The notes: generated by a model not told the origin, from the sequence alone. A DNA stretch of 64,000 bases from Terfezia claveryi (GCA_015179025.1 WHUX01000108.1:62001-126000), one strand, 5' to 3'. Positions 9,701 to 23,037 are shown, numbered from the stretch's first letter. A program made the numbers and translations.

Positions 9701-12700
9701 GATGCAATGGATGTAGCATTGGCAATGGACATTGTAAATACGATTATAAAGAAGTCTCAGGGAATGTACGTCATTTGTGTAAAATTCATCAGCTATGTCG
9801 GCTGGAATCTATATACTGATTTATCTTTTCCAGGTTTCTTCTTCCGGCCTTGCACACCAAAATGGTGCTAGGAATGACTACAAAGTCTAAACGACGGAAA
9901 GCACTAGAAACACTGCCAAATGGTCTTTATGATTCATTTAAGGGTGTCATCACTAGAATCCGGGAATGCTCCAGTGTAAGCCAGGCTGAGTTGGGTATGC
10001 GAGTACTCATGTGGCTTCATTTCACCTACCGACCACTAAAGCTTGCGGAACTTCAACATGCGCTTGCTGTTGAGAAGGACAATACTGAATTCGATGCGGA
10101 CAATATTCCTTCACGGAAAGCCCTACTAGACTGCTGTCTTGGGTTGGTTATTGTGGATGAAAAGACATTGACAGTACGATTTGTGCACTACACACTTGAA
10201 GAGTACTTCCGCAAATATGCCGGGATAGAATTCCCAGATGGGCATAATTTTATTGCCGAAAGTTGTTTGACTTATCTTAACTTTGGAAAACTGAGACAGC
10301 ATTGTACGAGTGATATTAGTCTGATTGCAAAGCTGAAGGAATATACATTCTTAGACTATGCATCACTTTATTGGGGCACCCATTTCAAGCATCAATGCAA
10401 TGATAGACTGACAAAACTTGCAAATGTGATACTGAACCATGAGCGCAACTGCGCACCCTGTTCTATACAAACCTTGTATTGGGGGCGTCAGGGATACTGG
10501 CCGGTGCAGAGGTTTTCAGGGCCCCATGCAGCAGCATACTTTGGATTGACCGAAAATATGGCGTATCTGTGTAAGATGGGGTGGAGTATAGGGCAAAAAG
10601 ATGATGGTGACCGGACCCCGCTCTCTTGGGCGGCTGAAAAGGGGCATGAGGACGTTGTGCGGCTGCTGATCGAGCGAGATGATGTTGATATCAATGCTAA
10701 GGACAAGTATCGACGGACACCCCTCTCATGGGTAGCTAAGAATGGGAATGAGGCTGTTGTGCGGCTGCTAATAGAGCGAGATGATATTGATATAAATGCT
10801 AGACACTTTCATGGGCAGACACCCTTCTCATTGGCAGCTGAGGAGGGGCACGAGGCTGTTGTGCGGCTCCTGGTCGAGAGAGATGATATTGATATCAATA
10901 CTAGGGCCAGGTGGGAGCGGACACCCCTCTCATTGGCAGCTGAGAAGGGGCATGAGAGTATTGTATGTCTGCTGATCGAGCGACATGATATTGATATCAA
11001 TGCTGAGGACGAGCATGGGCAGATACCACTCTCATTGGCAGCCGAGAATGGGCGTGAGGGTGTTGTGCGGCTGCTGATGGAGCGAGATGATGTTGATATC
11101 AATGCTAAAGCCATGTATGGGCAGACACCCCTCTCATTGGCGGCTGAGGAGGGGCACGAGGCTGTTGTTCGGCTGCTGGTCAAGCGGGATGATGTTGATA
11201 TCAATGCTAAGGCCTTTTATGGATGGACACCCCTCTCAATGGCAGCTTCGAAGGGGCATGAGACTGTTGTGCGGTTGCTGATGGAGCGAGATGATATTGA
11301 TATCGATGCTAAAGACAATAGTGAGCAGACACCACTCGCAAGGGCAGCTGAGAAGGGACATCAGGCTGTTGTGCGTCTGCTTATCGAGCGAGATGATGTT
11401 GATATCAATGCTAGGGCCAGGTGGAAGTGGACACCTTTCTCAACGGCAGCTGTGAATGGGCATGAGAAGGTTGTGCGGCTGCTGATCGAGCGAGATGATA
11501 TTGATATCAATGCTAAGAACAGTCGTGGGCAGACACCCTTCTCAATGGCAGCTGAGAATGGGCGTGAGGCCATTGTGCGGTTGTTGGTCGAGAGAGATGA
11601 TATTGATATCAATGCTAAGGATAATTTTCGGCGGACACCTCTATCATGGGCATCTAACAATAGACATGAGGCTGTTGTGCGGCTACTGATCGAGCGAGAT
11701 GATGTTGATATCAATGCTAAGGACAGTCGTGAGCAGACACCACTCTCATTGGCAGCTGTGAATGGGCATGAGAAGGTTGTGCGGCTGCTGAGTGAGCGAA
11801 ATGATATTGATATCAATGCTAAGGACAGTCGTGGGCAGACACCACTCGCAAGGGCGGCTGAGATGAGACATGAGGCTGTTGTGCGGCTGCTGATCGAGCG
11901 TGATGATGTTGAAATCAATGCTAAGGACAGTCGTGAGCAAACTCCACTCTCATTGGCAGCTGGGAATGGGCATGAGAAGGTTGTGCGGCTGCTGAGTGAG
12001 CGAGGTGATATTGATATCAATGCTAAGGATAGTCGTGGGCAGACACCACTCTCTTTGGCAGCTGAGAATGGGCGTAAGGCTGTTGTGAGGCTGCTGGTTG
12101 AGCGAGATGATATTGATATGAATGCTAAAGACAGTCGTGGGCAGACACCACTCTCATTGGCAGCTGAGAATGGGCATGAGAAGGTTGTGCGGCTGCTGAG
12201 TGAGCGAGGTGATATTGATATCAATGCTAAGGATAGTCGTGGGCAGACACCACTTTTATTGGCAGCTCAGCATGGGCATGAGACTGTTGTGAGGCTGCTG
12301 ATCGAGCGAGATGATATTGATATCAATTCTAAGGACAGTAAAAAACGGACACCCCTCTCATGGGCAGCTGCGAAGGGGCATGAGGCTGTTGTGCGGGTGG
12401 TGATCAAGCGAGATGATATTGATATCAATGCCAAGGATGGTTTTTGGCGGACACCCCTCTCATGGGCAGCTGAGAAGGGCCATGATGGTGTTGTGCGGCT
12501 GCTGATGGAGCGAGATAATATTGATATCAATGGTAAGGACTGTCTTGGGCGGACACCCCTCTCACGGGCAGCGGAGAAGGGCGATGAGGGTGTTGTGCGT
12601 CTGCTGATGCAGAGAGATGATATTGATATCAATGTTAAGGACTGTCTTGGGCGGACACCTCTCTCATTGGCAGCTGAGATGGGGCGTGAGGCTGTTGTGC

Positions 12701-12816
12701 AGCTGCTGATCGAGCGAAATGATATTGATATCAATGCTAAGGACTGTCGTGGGCTTACACCCCTCTCATTGGCAGCTGAGAATAGGCATAAGAAGGTTAT
12801 GCGGCTGCTGCTCTAG
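6745..12816 (+). CDS. NACHT-ankyrin STAND receptor-like protein
   Basis: NLR-like signalling ATPase. Inferred coding exons: exon 1 to 7770, 7831-8080, 8142-8270, 8335-8394, three 63-nt exons (8522, 8657, 8790), 8903-9113, 9190-9765, 9834-12816; all junctions are GT..AG and in phase. Order: Ser/Pro-rich N-terminus, helical N-terminal domain (7440-8394), NACHT with P-loop GIPGAGKT at about 9085 and Walker B AFICIDAIDEL at about 9460, a helical region (9850-10400), then 22 ankyrin repeats of 34 residues. The family acts as ligand-triggered ATPases, some controlling incompatibility or cell death; the ligand is unknown. The start is uncertain: ATG 6745 needs an unplaced intron, and the first in-frame ATG of exon 1 is 7103. 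A one-base frameshift near 7720 suggests damage. A TAG ends the frame one repeat early. Confidence 0.82.
8511..8885 (+). repeat. Three tandem mini-exons (63 nt each) in the NACHT gene
   Basis: The sequence between exons ending 8394 and starting 8903 holds three tandem units of about 134 bp. Each has a CAG acceptor, a 63-nt open block (8522-8584, 8657-8719, 8790-8852) and a GTACCT donor. Each block encodes 21 residues of the form DISTTAT-x4-VT(E/K)EIRNNTQ. All are phase 1 to phase 1, so inclusion of any number of copies keeps the reading frame. They form a linker between the N-terminal helical domain and the NACHT domain. Confidence 0.8.
10618..12813 (+). repeat. Array of 22 near-identical ankyrin repeats
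   Basis: Units of 102 nt (34 residues) follow the pattern TPLS-x-AA-x-x-G-x-E-x-VVRLL-x-ERDD(I/V)DINAKD. Units 12, 14 and 16 are almost the same, as are several of their neighbours, pointing to recent duplication or gene conversion. Differences cluster at the residues after the TPLS helix start and in the four residues after NAKD, the variable beta-hairpin tips used for binding in ankyrin proteins. Confidence 0.9.
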
Positions 12817-12963
12817 TGAGATTCTATTGATAGCAATGCTAAGGACGAGCACGGGCGGACACCCCTCTCATGGGCAGCTGAGAAGGAGCGTGAGGCTACC
12901 TATTGTGTGAATGCTATTGTGTGGATGCTGAATAATCGATGTAATGTGCAGGCAAGGGATTAA
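12817..12963 (+). pseudogene. Former last ankyrin repeat beyond tandem stops
   Basis: After TAG (12814-12816) and an adjacent TGA (12817-12819) the same frame stays open to TAA at 12961-12963 and encodes one more ankyrin repeat ending NNRCNVQARD. The stops replace the usual Glu-Arg of the LLIERDD motif (GAG to TAG, CGA to TGA). The paralogous relic at 3931-4033 has the same final repeat and a similar end, so the ancestral protein was probably one repeat longer. Confidence 0.7.
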
Positions 12964-13172
12964 GATATTGTACCAGCTTCCCGTGTGGGCGAGATTTTGT
13001 CGGCGTTGAAGTGCATGCTTCAGCCTGAGGAGACCAGTACCTAGTGCTAGGAGTCGCAATCATGGGTATTCCTATACTGATGCTTATATTTATTTCTGAA
13101 TTCTTATGAACCTTCCAAGTATGAGTTCCCATAGTATCAAATACAATTACATGGATTTATCTACTGATGTGC
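12964..13172 (+). other. 3' flank shared with the pseudogene copy
   Basis: This stretch aligns with 4034-4250 downstream of the pseudogene, including a stretch reading TATTCCTATACTGATG and ATTTATCTACTGATGTGC. It is probably the 3' UTR or terminator region carried along in the duplication. Confidence 0.6.
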
Positions 13173-15391
13173 ACTGTAGCATCGCTCATATGTGCTGCTG
13201 GAGTACCCTCAAATGTGGAAATCGGTTCCTACTATTCATTAGATACTGGTAAATCTGCAACTATATAGGCTTTAGTGCATACAATCTAAGGATCTCAGGC
13301 TTCCAAATTAAATTTATACAATATGCTAAAGGATTCTACCAGGTGTGGATTTGAGTTAATCCAGGCCTAGGTTGTTATTCGGCCAAACCTTATCACTAAT
13401 TCAATACCTATAAATATAGAGGAAAGCCCAATGCCCTTTTACCACAGTTCAATGTCTATATTACTTGCATATGGTACAGTGGTCTTCGCACAGAGTTGGG
13501 AAAGACCACCCTTTTGGCGTAGTTATAGCAACGTTGCCGGATTTAATGAGAATTTCAAATGCAAAGCATGCCTAATGTAGGTGCCATTTGGAAAGCTTCT
13601 TTGTCGGGCAGTAGTAGCCAACAGACTGATGTTTTCGGTGAATTATACGTACTAGTTGGTAAAAGCGCGCCACAAGTACTTAGAGCTAATTTCGTTGACA
13701 CAAATCCACAATATGAGATGTAAGCTGGACTTTATGCTATCGAGGGCACTAAATTTATTGTCAAATCTTAAGGGGTATACATCCTGGATTGAGTTAATGG
13801 TAAGTGTGTTTTACAGTAATGCTGCGGAAAACCATTCCCGCCCCCTTGAAAGGGAGGGCAAATATGCGGCCAGGCGAGGGGTTTGTCCTTGCCACTTCTT
13901 GATCGGAAGGTGAGATTATATTGGAGGATGCAACTCTTGAACAGAGTAAGTCAGCTGATATGCAGCTAAAATGTAAAGACTCGATTGTTTTGTAAACAGG
14001 TCGGAGGGAGGCATGCCCCCTTAGTACACGATGTGAACGTTAACAAAATAACAATAACATCAACAACATCGATAACAGTTCATGACATCCTTAGATCGGC
14101 AATGGTAGGCCGGCGCTACCTCCGGCTCATCTACCGGCTACAGGATTTGGTTCTAACAAAATGGTCTCCTATTTATTCTCTAGGTATTAGAGATCGAGTT
14201 CGCGATATATAGAACAATTAACGCCACTCAATAGCTTTATATATGTTTATAAAATATCATCCATACTCCAGTTTAGCAATGAATGTTATGCAAGGCGCTG
14301 GTGGTGGCGTATTGATTCCCGCATTAGGGTAGTTGCATACTTAGGTACTTTTCCTGAATCTTTAGCCAGTAGCCAGTACCTCCTGCAATAAGACCAAAAC
14401 TTATTTGGCAGAGAAACACTCCGGTGTCACATATGTAATATTATACTATACATACTTATTCTAAGTCATAATATTCCATGTGGTATACCTAGCCTTCCTA
14501 GCAAAGTACGGACGCGTCAGTTCGAGACTACAATTGAAATAGGATAAGGACAAACTCTACAGACCCTAAGAGGTCTTTGGAGAAAATAAACTGAGAGCTT
14601 ATAAACTCCTCTCAATTTACCTACATCCCTAGTAAAATTGATATAAGGAGGTTTACTAGGATTTAATCTTTTTAGTTCAATCTATTGTGAGATTAGTAAG
14701 AATATAATGTTCTTTTTGTACTTTATTTTGTTCTTAAGCAAATATTGCAAACCAAAAGTAATGGCGAATCCTTGATAGTCTGGGAACAAAACAAATTTTA
14801 TAAAAATAATTTTCTAGGTATACAATTCTTTGCCTATTAGTAGCTTTCCTAAAGACTATCCCAACATTCATTCTAAGTTGAATTTTATCTGTGCAGTCAG
14901 CCAACGTTCCAAACAATATATGGCACGGAATTCAGGGTAACCGATTTTTAAGTATTAATGTCTCTGAATCAACGGGTTTCCTAAACCCTGTAGGTGCAAC
15001 ACTACTTACTTTATATTGCAGATGTTCATAGTAAAGTACTTCGTGCATTCAGACTACCGGTGACGTAGAATATATACCTTTCCACCCGAGAACCTGAACC
15101 TGGGGTTCGATATTGTGCCAATAGCCAATGGACTTACTTACCTATGGAGTTTCATAGCCCCATCGCTCTTGCCAATTGCAACCTGAAGATACACCTAAGG
15201 GAATCACTTACTGTAATCCCACCACGCTTGTCAGGACTGCGGACTGGACTCGTCCCGAAACTTTTTGGGGGGAGTGGAAATCTGTACTCGTATTCAGCAC
15301 TTCGGAGGCCCTGAAAGGTTCACTTGGCCTTCGGGACAACAGGCATAGGCGCCAGCTGCGCGTCTATCTACCGTACATACATGTGGTTGGG
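13173..15391. other. Gap without a supportable gene
   Basis: Only short frames with no recognisable domain occur. The sequence is moderately AT-rich, with no inverted ends, poly(A) tails or tandem repeats noticed. Confidence 0.5.
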
Positions 15392-16545
15392 TAGTCTGGT
15401 TGGCACGTGGTTGGGAGGTTTTGCACTTTGGTACATATGATTAAGAAAATAACCGAGAATAATACGCTGAGACAGCTTTTGCCAAACCCGCCGTCCTAAA
15501 AATAAGACTGCAGTCTTGTCCGACAGTTTCTACGGTAATACATTTCTTTTGTGTGGCGAATGGCAGGGAGCAGACGTTGGGTGTTGTCAAAATGGTGTCT
15601 CTTAAATCAACTTTGCAAGGTTAAAGCTTCCCCTCAGATACATAAGTACGTAGATTCCCGTCGGTTTGAGGCTATGGATTATATATAGGCGATTTGTGTG
15701 GGTATGATTATGCTACGGCAGCTTCGATAACGTTATAGAAGATGAATGACCAGCGTCCTCCGGGAGGTGGTACAAAAAATGAAACAATTTCCTCCGAGGA
15801 GGTTAAGAAAGTTGTAGGTAGCACTGTATGGAAATTAAGGAGTGATTAGCTTCGTACGCAGCGTTGGAAAGAGAGATTGATTGTCATTTTTCAGCGAAGT
15901 CTTAAAAATAACAACACTCGAGACTCTGTTGGTAGGTATTGTAGAAGCAAAATCTTTGGAAGTCTGACCCAACTACGTAGGGTTTATTGCTCTTGGACTA
16001 AGATTTCATTAAGGTAGATTGGGGCTGTATAGGTTTGTATGTACGTACAAGGATTTCCTGCCTAGTGTGATTGTATATTAATTTAAAGGAGTAAAAAGCT
16101 CAAGTCTGTTAGGTTAAAGGCCTTTGGTGAATGTAGTAAATGGTGTTGCGGGGGTTTGATTTTGGCATGTTGTACTGGAAAGATTACCTTAGTCTCATCA
16201 ACGACATCAACTTCCTAGGACCGAGCGCATAGACGATCTCGACACCCAGGACGCCCCGACGTCGTAAGAAAGCTTAAACCGTTCAGCAAGCTCTCACGAG
16301 TAAGCCGACCCGGTTTCCTGATCCTATTAAAAGCAAACTACAGAATCCCTGAGGGTCTAGTGATCTGGACTTCACCCGTCGAGTGCGGGGTTCTCCCTCT
16401 GACTAATATACGTTGCAACCGCCCAACCCAAGTTGGTCCGGACTGCTTAGCTCAGAAGGTCAAAAAGTTCCCACCCGGTCGTACAGATTGTTGCCACAGC
16501 ACAATCACATCACGGGAATTCTCAAAACACAGTTAGCTGACAGGC

Positions 16546-19470
16546 ATGTCGGCTTCTGTGGACTTGGCACCACCCCCTAGGGGTGTCGTCTATGGCCCCA
16601 TTGAGGACTGGGGCAAGGGCAGCTGCAAGCTGCTTCTTAATTATAAGATTGGAGGAGAGGAGAGTTTGATGAGACAATATGTGGTTGAAGATGTAGAGAG
16701 GTGGATACTTGTCCCAGAGTTCGGGAAAGAAGGGGAAAAGGCTCTGAACCAGGCTCGGGTGCACACAGAGCTTGTAAAGAAGGAGTGGGAGGGGGTAGGG
16801 GAAGGCGACTGGTGTAAGCACGTCTCCCAGGTCAAAAGGAACCTAAGGGAGGAAGAGGAGGTTATTAGAGTAACGGATGGTCCGTCAGCAGAGAGGGCTA
16901 TGGCTATCCTCAATAGGGCAATTGCTATCCAGGATGGGGCAGCGAATGGGCAGCTGAATGGATACGAGGTGGAATACAGCTCAGCCGACAAGGGGGATGA
17001 AATGCTTGAAAGTATCACAGTCAGGCCGGCACAATCGACGGGGCAGGGGCTTTTCAACAGGGCACACCACTGGACTCTAACTACCCCGAAGAGCAAGAAG
17101 AAGGCCACAGGACACAACACAGTCAAGGAGCAGCTGGGAAGGCTGGAGGCTAAGTTGGAGGAGGTTAAGGAGGAGGGAGAGGAGTCGGAAAGTGAGGTCT
17201 TAAGAAAGAAGGGAAAGAAAAGAAGGATTGGAGAGGGGAACTCCCTGGAAGGGTTAGGGCGGAAGTTGGGAATAGACCTACGGGAGCCAGCAGTACCACG
17301 CAGCTTCGAGGACATTCGGAGCAACGTATTCGGAGAGGCCCCGCCAGCATGGAAAATACAAGATAGCCAAAAGGAATGGTTAGAGGAAGGTCCACAAGCG
17401 TCAATGGACTGGGCAGAGGAGGCCGAGGATACCATCGAGACCCCAGGGGCTGAGGAAGGCACACTGGCAGATAGTATCCATGCAATTAAGGAGCTGACAG
17501 AAGAAGAAATCAAGGTACTTACCAAAGAGCTGGTAGAGGGACAAAGCCAGGTGGAGGAAGACACCGGAATGGACGGGGAGGAGGAGGAGAGTACAGCAGG
17601 ACAAGGGGGTGAGTGGAAGGCAGTTTTTGAAGTGAGGGACGAGCTGGAACTAGTGGGGTCCATTAGAGAGAATGCAGAGGTCCTGAAACAGATAGGGGAG
17701 CTAAAAAAGGAGCATAGATCTTGGAGAACGAGAAAAGACGCAAACATAGCCAGGAGTCTGGTAATTGCAAATGGGGATTGCATCGAAGGGGGTTGCTGTG
17801 CAGATGGAGATAGAGAGGGCAGAGGGGGCTGGAAGAGGCTGATGGAACTGGTGGTTAGAGAAGGGCACGGAGGGAAGGTGTTGGCCGTATCGGAGGCGGA
17901 GAGACACTGGAGGACGGCCTCGGAAGTCAAACTCGGAGCTCTTAGGGGCCTACAAGACGAGCTTAAAGAAGTCAAGGAAAAACTGGCCTTACTGGCAGTC
18001 GCAATGGGGGCAGGCACAGTGGAAGAGCAAGCAAAGGTGAAGCAAACAATCTTAGCAAGAAAAGGGAGGGTGGATGAGGAGAATAGAAAAGATAAGGAGC
18101 TAAAGAAGATTGAGGGGAGGAAAAGGGAGATAGCGGCCGAAAACAAGAAGGAGGAGGCAGCCCAAAAGGCGGCAGAAAAGGTGGCTTCCTAGGCAAGGAC
18201 CGTGAGAGAGAGCCAACGGAAGGCATGGGATGCGTGTGAGGAAGAGCTAGTCAGTTTGGGGAGGAAAGATAGGTCGAATATGAGTGAAGACGAGTTGATT
18301 GAGCTGGGCAAGAAAATGAAGGAGGCTAAGGCTATGAAGGCGAAAATCGAGAAGGAAGTCAAGCAACCTCTCGAAACAAATGTAGGGAAATCGAGGCAAG
18401 TAATAGATGGAGAAATCTTGAAGACAGTGGAGGTCGTGATGGGTCATACACAAGCAATCAATAGTAAGGGAAAGGCGGAGCTTGAAGCAGCGGTTGGTAA
18501 GGTAAATATGCTGCTGAGAACCATGGCAGTAACCCTAGATCAAAAAGCCTGGATGGTATCGGCGAAAGCAGGGTCAGGGGAGTTCAGCGATGAGTCATAT
18601 TGGTCGGTGAGGGGGGTAGCCCAGGGAGTGGACCCCCTTAGAGTGGCAGGCGAAGTCGGCAAGATGCTATTTCAAGTATTCGGATGATCCGGCGACATCT
18701 TGAATGTCTGGGTGGAAGAGGGAAGCTCGGTAAAGATGATTGCCCCCGCGGCCCCGGTGGCAACAATAAAGGATAGAAAAGCACTGGCAGAGCAGCTTAG
18801 AAGAGAAAACAAGGACTTGAAGGGAGCAAAAAGGATGCCAAAGCCGTGGGGAGGGGCCAAGGCGACTGAGTTCACCTTTGATGCAGCAGATGCAGTAGAG
18901 GCCGCAAAGCTCATAAAGACAGGAATCATATGGGAGGGAAAAACGAGGAAGGTGGCGATGTTTGAACAAGGGAGGGCAGTACAGGAAGCTCATAGGAAGG
19001 CGGCGGTAATACCTGAGCAGGAGAAAGTAATCCCGATAGGCCCAAAAAACTGGACTCCCCAACGAAGGGGGGAGGTTCAGTGTTATAATTGCCAGGGATG
19101 GGGGCATTTCAGGCGAGGGTGTACATCAGTCAACAGGGCGGCCACTGGCAAGATCAACAGAGGAACGGTCAGGACAAGTAAAGAGGCGGTAAGAAAGGGA
19201 AGCAAGGTAGATGAGGAAGGGTTCCAAGAGGTAATGCGTAGGGGGGCGGGCCCAGGGGAGCAGAAGCCGTTAAGAAAAGAGGGCGGGGAGAACAGGAGCA
19301 GCCAGCGCCAGCGGAAGGGCCCTCTGCTAGAGGGCCAGCCCGCTTGTAAAGGTTGTCCAGGTGGCATACCAGAACGTGGGGGGGAGCCATGTCAACACCC
19401 ACGCGTTCCTGGAATGGTGCAGAGAGGAAGGGGTGGATGTAGCTTTTGTAGGGGAGGCTTGGATCAATAG
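16546..19470 (+). pseudogene. LINE A ORF1 (gag-like, coiled coil, CCHC)
   Basis: One reading frame runs from ATG 16546 to 19470, interrupted only by TAG at 18190-18192 and TGA at 18685-18687. The protein is rich in Glu, Lys and Arg, with long predicted coiled-coil stretches and a single CCHC knuckle near 19080 (CYNCQGWGHFRRGC). ORF1 proteins of this clade bind the element RNA and form the RNP. The two stops are a possible CAG-to-TAG and CGA-to-TGA, both C-to-T. ORF1 overlaps the start of ORF2 by about 110 bp in another frame. Confidence 0.8.
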
Positions 19471-22400
19471 GGAGGGGAAGGGAACACAGAGCCACCCAAC
19501 TTTTGTACTGGGCTCAGAGATCAAAAATGGGAGAAGGGTACTAGTCTATTGGGATAAGAGATGGATTGGGAGGATCAAAATAGAAAATGAAGAGGATAAC
19601 TCGGTCTTTGTTAAAGTAGGGGAGAGATGTATAGGAGGGGTCTATGCCAGCGGAAGGTGGCAAGGGGAACGATGGAGGAGATGGTTAGGTGCAATAAGTG
19701 ACAAGATGGGACCAAACGGAGGGGTAGTCAGGGACTGGAATGCCCACGATGAGCTATGGGATGCAGGCTGTAGGGCAGACGGTAAGGGAAGGACAATGGC
19801 GGAATGGGTAGAGGGGAGCGGTATGGAGATTGCAGATGGGGATGTAGGGTGGACCTGGGAGAGAAAAAGGGGGGGAAGGCTAGAGAAAAGCAGAATCGAT
19901 TTTTTTTTGGGCAAGGGAGAGGCAAAGTGGGAAAATATGAAGAGGGAGAAGCTGAGCTCAGACCACTGGGCGATTAAGGCTGGAATTGAGTGCGGAGATG
20001 AGGGAGTGGAGCAAAGCTTGGAAAAAGATGTAGTCGACTGGGCAAAGCTAGAGAAGGTAGTCGAAGGACTCGGGAAGGAGGGGGAGAGGAGCGAGGAGAG
20101 GTGGTACAATGGTCTGCAAGGCACCACGCCATACGAGAAACTTAAGTCTCTAAGAGCAGACTGCTCTAAGAAGCTGAGGATTTCAAGGCGGTCAAAGCGG
20201 TGGTGGGATGAGGAGCTCTCTATTCAGCTGCGAGCTACTAGGAAGAGTAGGAGGGACAACTTGGAGGGGAATCTCACACAGGAAGTAAGGGCAAGGAGAT
20301 GGAAAGCAGAGAAAGAAAAGCTAAGGGGGATGATCAGGTCAAAGAAAAAAGAATGCTGGCAAGGATTCTGCGAAGAGAAAGGATCGAGAGACCCATGGGA
20401 AGTGGTGAAATGGGCGAAGGACCCTTGGAATCTAAGACAACATATGAAAGAACTCGTGGACGAGTCAGGGAGACCTTTACAAAATGAGGCGGAAAAGGTC
20501 AAGGGCCTGATCAGAGACCACTTTAGTTGGAGAGAGGATGGGAGAGAGCTTGAAAGAGAAGAGGAGGAGGAGGTGCCAGTCCAGGAGGAGGGGGTCAGAG
20601 GGGTCGGGGACTGGGAAGAAGCAGTAAGAAAGGCTTTGCAAGGAACCTGTAACAGGTCAGCGGCGGGTCCAGATGGCATAAGTTATCGCTTCATCAAGAC
20701 AATTCTAAAAACAATCCTAGGGAAAAGGATAATTCAGGAGGTAGCTGATAACCTGAGGAAAAACAAGATCCCAAAGGAATGGCAATTTAGCAAAGTAGTG
20801 ATGATTCCAAAACCAGGGAAGGAACATACAAAAACAAAGGGGTGGCGGCCGATCAACCTAATCAACTGTATTGAGAAACTGGGGGAGAAGGTGGTAGCAG
20901 ACAGGCTCCAGAGGGCCGGGCTCCTCCATAAACACCAGTTTGGTTCCGTCAAGGGGAGGTCAGCCACGGAGGCAGCGCTGAGAACAGTGACAAGGGCACA
21001 GAGGTGCCTAGCTAAGGGAAGAGAGGTAGGATGGGCATTCTGGGATGTCAAGGGAGGCTTCCAGAATGTGAGGGAGGAGGATGTGGTAAGAGAACTGCAG
21101 AGGTCAGAGGAAGGAAGAAAGTGGATCCCATGGATCCGGAACTACTTCAGAGCAAGGGAGTTCGAGCTAGAGTGGGATGGGGAGGTCAGGGGAGGGGGAA
21201 AACCAATCTGGGGGCACCGCAAGGATCTCCACTATCGCCGATCATCTTTCTGATTTGGATCGCACCCATCATCAGGAAGATGGAGAATAAGCTAGCGGGT
21301 AGGCTGGGGAGACGGGTGGATATGAAGCTCCCCTCATATGTGGACGATTTGCACTTAAATATCTGCGTTTGGGAGCACCTCGGGGCCGAAGTAGACATGG
21401 AAGACTGGTTGAAGATAGCCGATGAGGTAGTCAATCGGGTGGCTGAAGAGAACCACCTACCTCTTGAAGACAGTAAACACGAGCAAATGGTTCTGAGGAG
21501 GACAAGGAGGCGAAAAAACAAGGATGTTAAGTGGGTAAAATGGGTGGGCTTCATCCTGGATGAAAGTTTAACATTCAAGGAACATTGGAAAAGTAGGATA
21601 GCTAAGGCGAGAAAGATGATGGGACAGCTGAAGGGGCTGGGTAACTCGATCTGGGGGATGAGTGCCATCAGCTGGAGGGCAGCCTACACCGGAATGGTAA
21701 GGGCAGTAGCCTTATGGGGGGCGGAGCTCGCCTGGAGGGGACAAAAGGACTGGGAAGAGGAGTTCGAAAAACTCCAATACCAGGCTCTTAAGAAATGCGT
21801 CAACGCAACCCACGGCTCCAGGAGGGATCTGGTTAGCCAGATCGCGGGAGTAGAAACGCCGAGGATGGTGCTAGATGCAACGCAGGCTAGGTTGATGTGC
21901 AAGATGATGAGAGATCCTAGCATACTAGGGGACCTCTGGTGCAAGGATACGCGGAGGAATAGAGAAGAGGGAAGAGCCTGGGACGACTTCAGTGAACCGC
22001 ACCAGCTGAAGGACGATTTCACCTCGGTGATGTCGGCTATCCGAAGCAAGGTAGGGTACCTGAAGGAGGAAGGCAATGAGAGGATAAGTCTGGGAGGAAC
22101 CTACCCAGTTATCAACATCCCAATAGTGGACTTCAAGCTAACTAAGGAAGATGAGCCGGATAAATAGGTAAGGAAGATCGATGCCATCAAAGAGGACGCA
22201 GTGGTCATATACACTGATGGAAGCATGGGGGAGGATGGGCGAGTGGGGGGAGGCTGGTGCTCAGAGGGGAGGAAGATACAGGGGAGCGTAGGCCTAGGAA
22301 GATTTGCCACGGTATGGGACGGGAGGTGGCAGGCATTGAGAAAGCCCTAGCAATGGCTCCACTAGAGTGGAGAGTCTTGATACTAACAGACTCACAAGCA

Positions 22401-23002
22401 GCGGTTGCAGCAATCAAGAATGCAGGCGAGAAAGGCAAAGCAAGGACGGCCGACCTGGTAAGCATCGCCAGACTTTAAAGGCGAGACAGGGGGCCCTGGG
22501 CGAGGAGTCGGTCAGACTCGGCTGGGTAAAAGCTCACGTGGGTATACCCGGCAACGAACGAGCAGACAGCCTAGCCAAATCAGGGACGGAGGATCTAAAC
22601 TCCCAGGCCCCCCAGATCATGGAGGGGGCCTAAAGCAAGAATGGAGGAGATGCGGGAGAAGGAAAGAAAGGTACTAGGGCGGGGACAGGAAGGGTAGTGA
22701 GGTGGGGGAGGAAGGCAAGGGTCAACTATGTCCAATGCAGGACGGGAAAAGGGAATCTACAAGCCTGGCGGGCTAGACTGGACGATACGGTTGACCCTAC
22801 GTGCCGGAAGTGCGGGGAGCAAGTAGAAACAGGCAGGCATGTGGCCTTGGCCTGCAGTTATGGGGAAGACATAGGCAGAAGGTGGAGTTCCTGGGAAGAG
22901 GTGGACGACAGGAGGAGGTGGGTGAAGAAGGTGAAGGATGGGGGGAAGGTGGCCATAGTGGATTTGGCAGAGACCTTCTTCGCCGACCTGAACCTGGCAT
23001 GA
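19361..23002 (+). pseudogene. LINE A ORF2: endonuclease, RT, RNase H, zinc knuckle
   Basis: The ORF2 product nicks target DNA and reverse-transcribes the LINE RNA at the nick. In order: AP-type endonuclease (RDWNAHDELWD about 19735, SSDHWAI about 19965), reverse transcriptase (GWRPINLIN about 20845, AFWDVKGGF about 21040, GAPQGSPLSP about 21215, SYVDDL about 21340), RNase H (IYTDGSM about 22210, TDSQAA about 22390, HVGIPGNERAD about 22540) and the knuckle CRKCGEQVETGRHVALAC about 22805. The frame shifts near 21200, near 22320 (one base missing compared with the copy at 54.8 kb) and before 22540, and stops occur at 22165-22167 and 22476-22478, so it is dead. Confidence 0.88.
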
Positions 23003-23037
23003 GCAAGGGGCTCGGGGATAGGGGAGGGCCGGGAGGG

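Noticed and set aside
11361..12224. Minus-strand repeated Ser-rich frame of 287 codons
   Set aside because: Antisense shadow of the ankyrin repeats, repeating with their 102-nt period.
16641..18146. Long minus-strand frame of 501 codons
   Set aside because: Shadow of LINE A ORF1; the purine-rich sense strand makes a long Ser/Leu-rich antisense frame.
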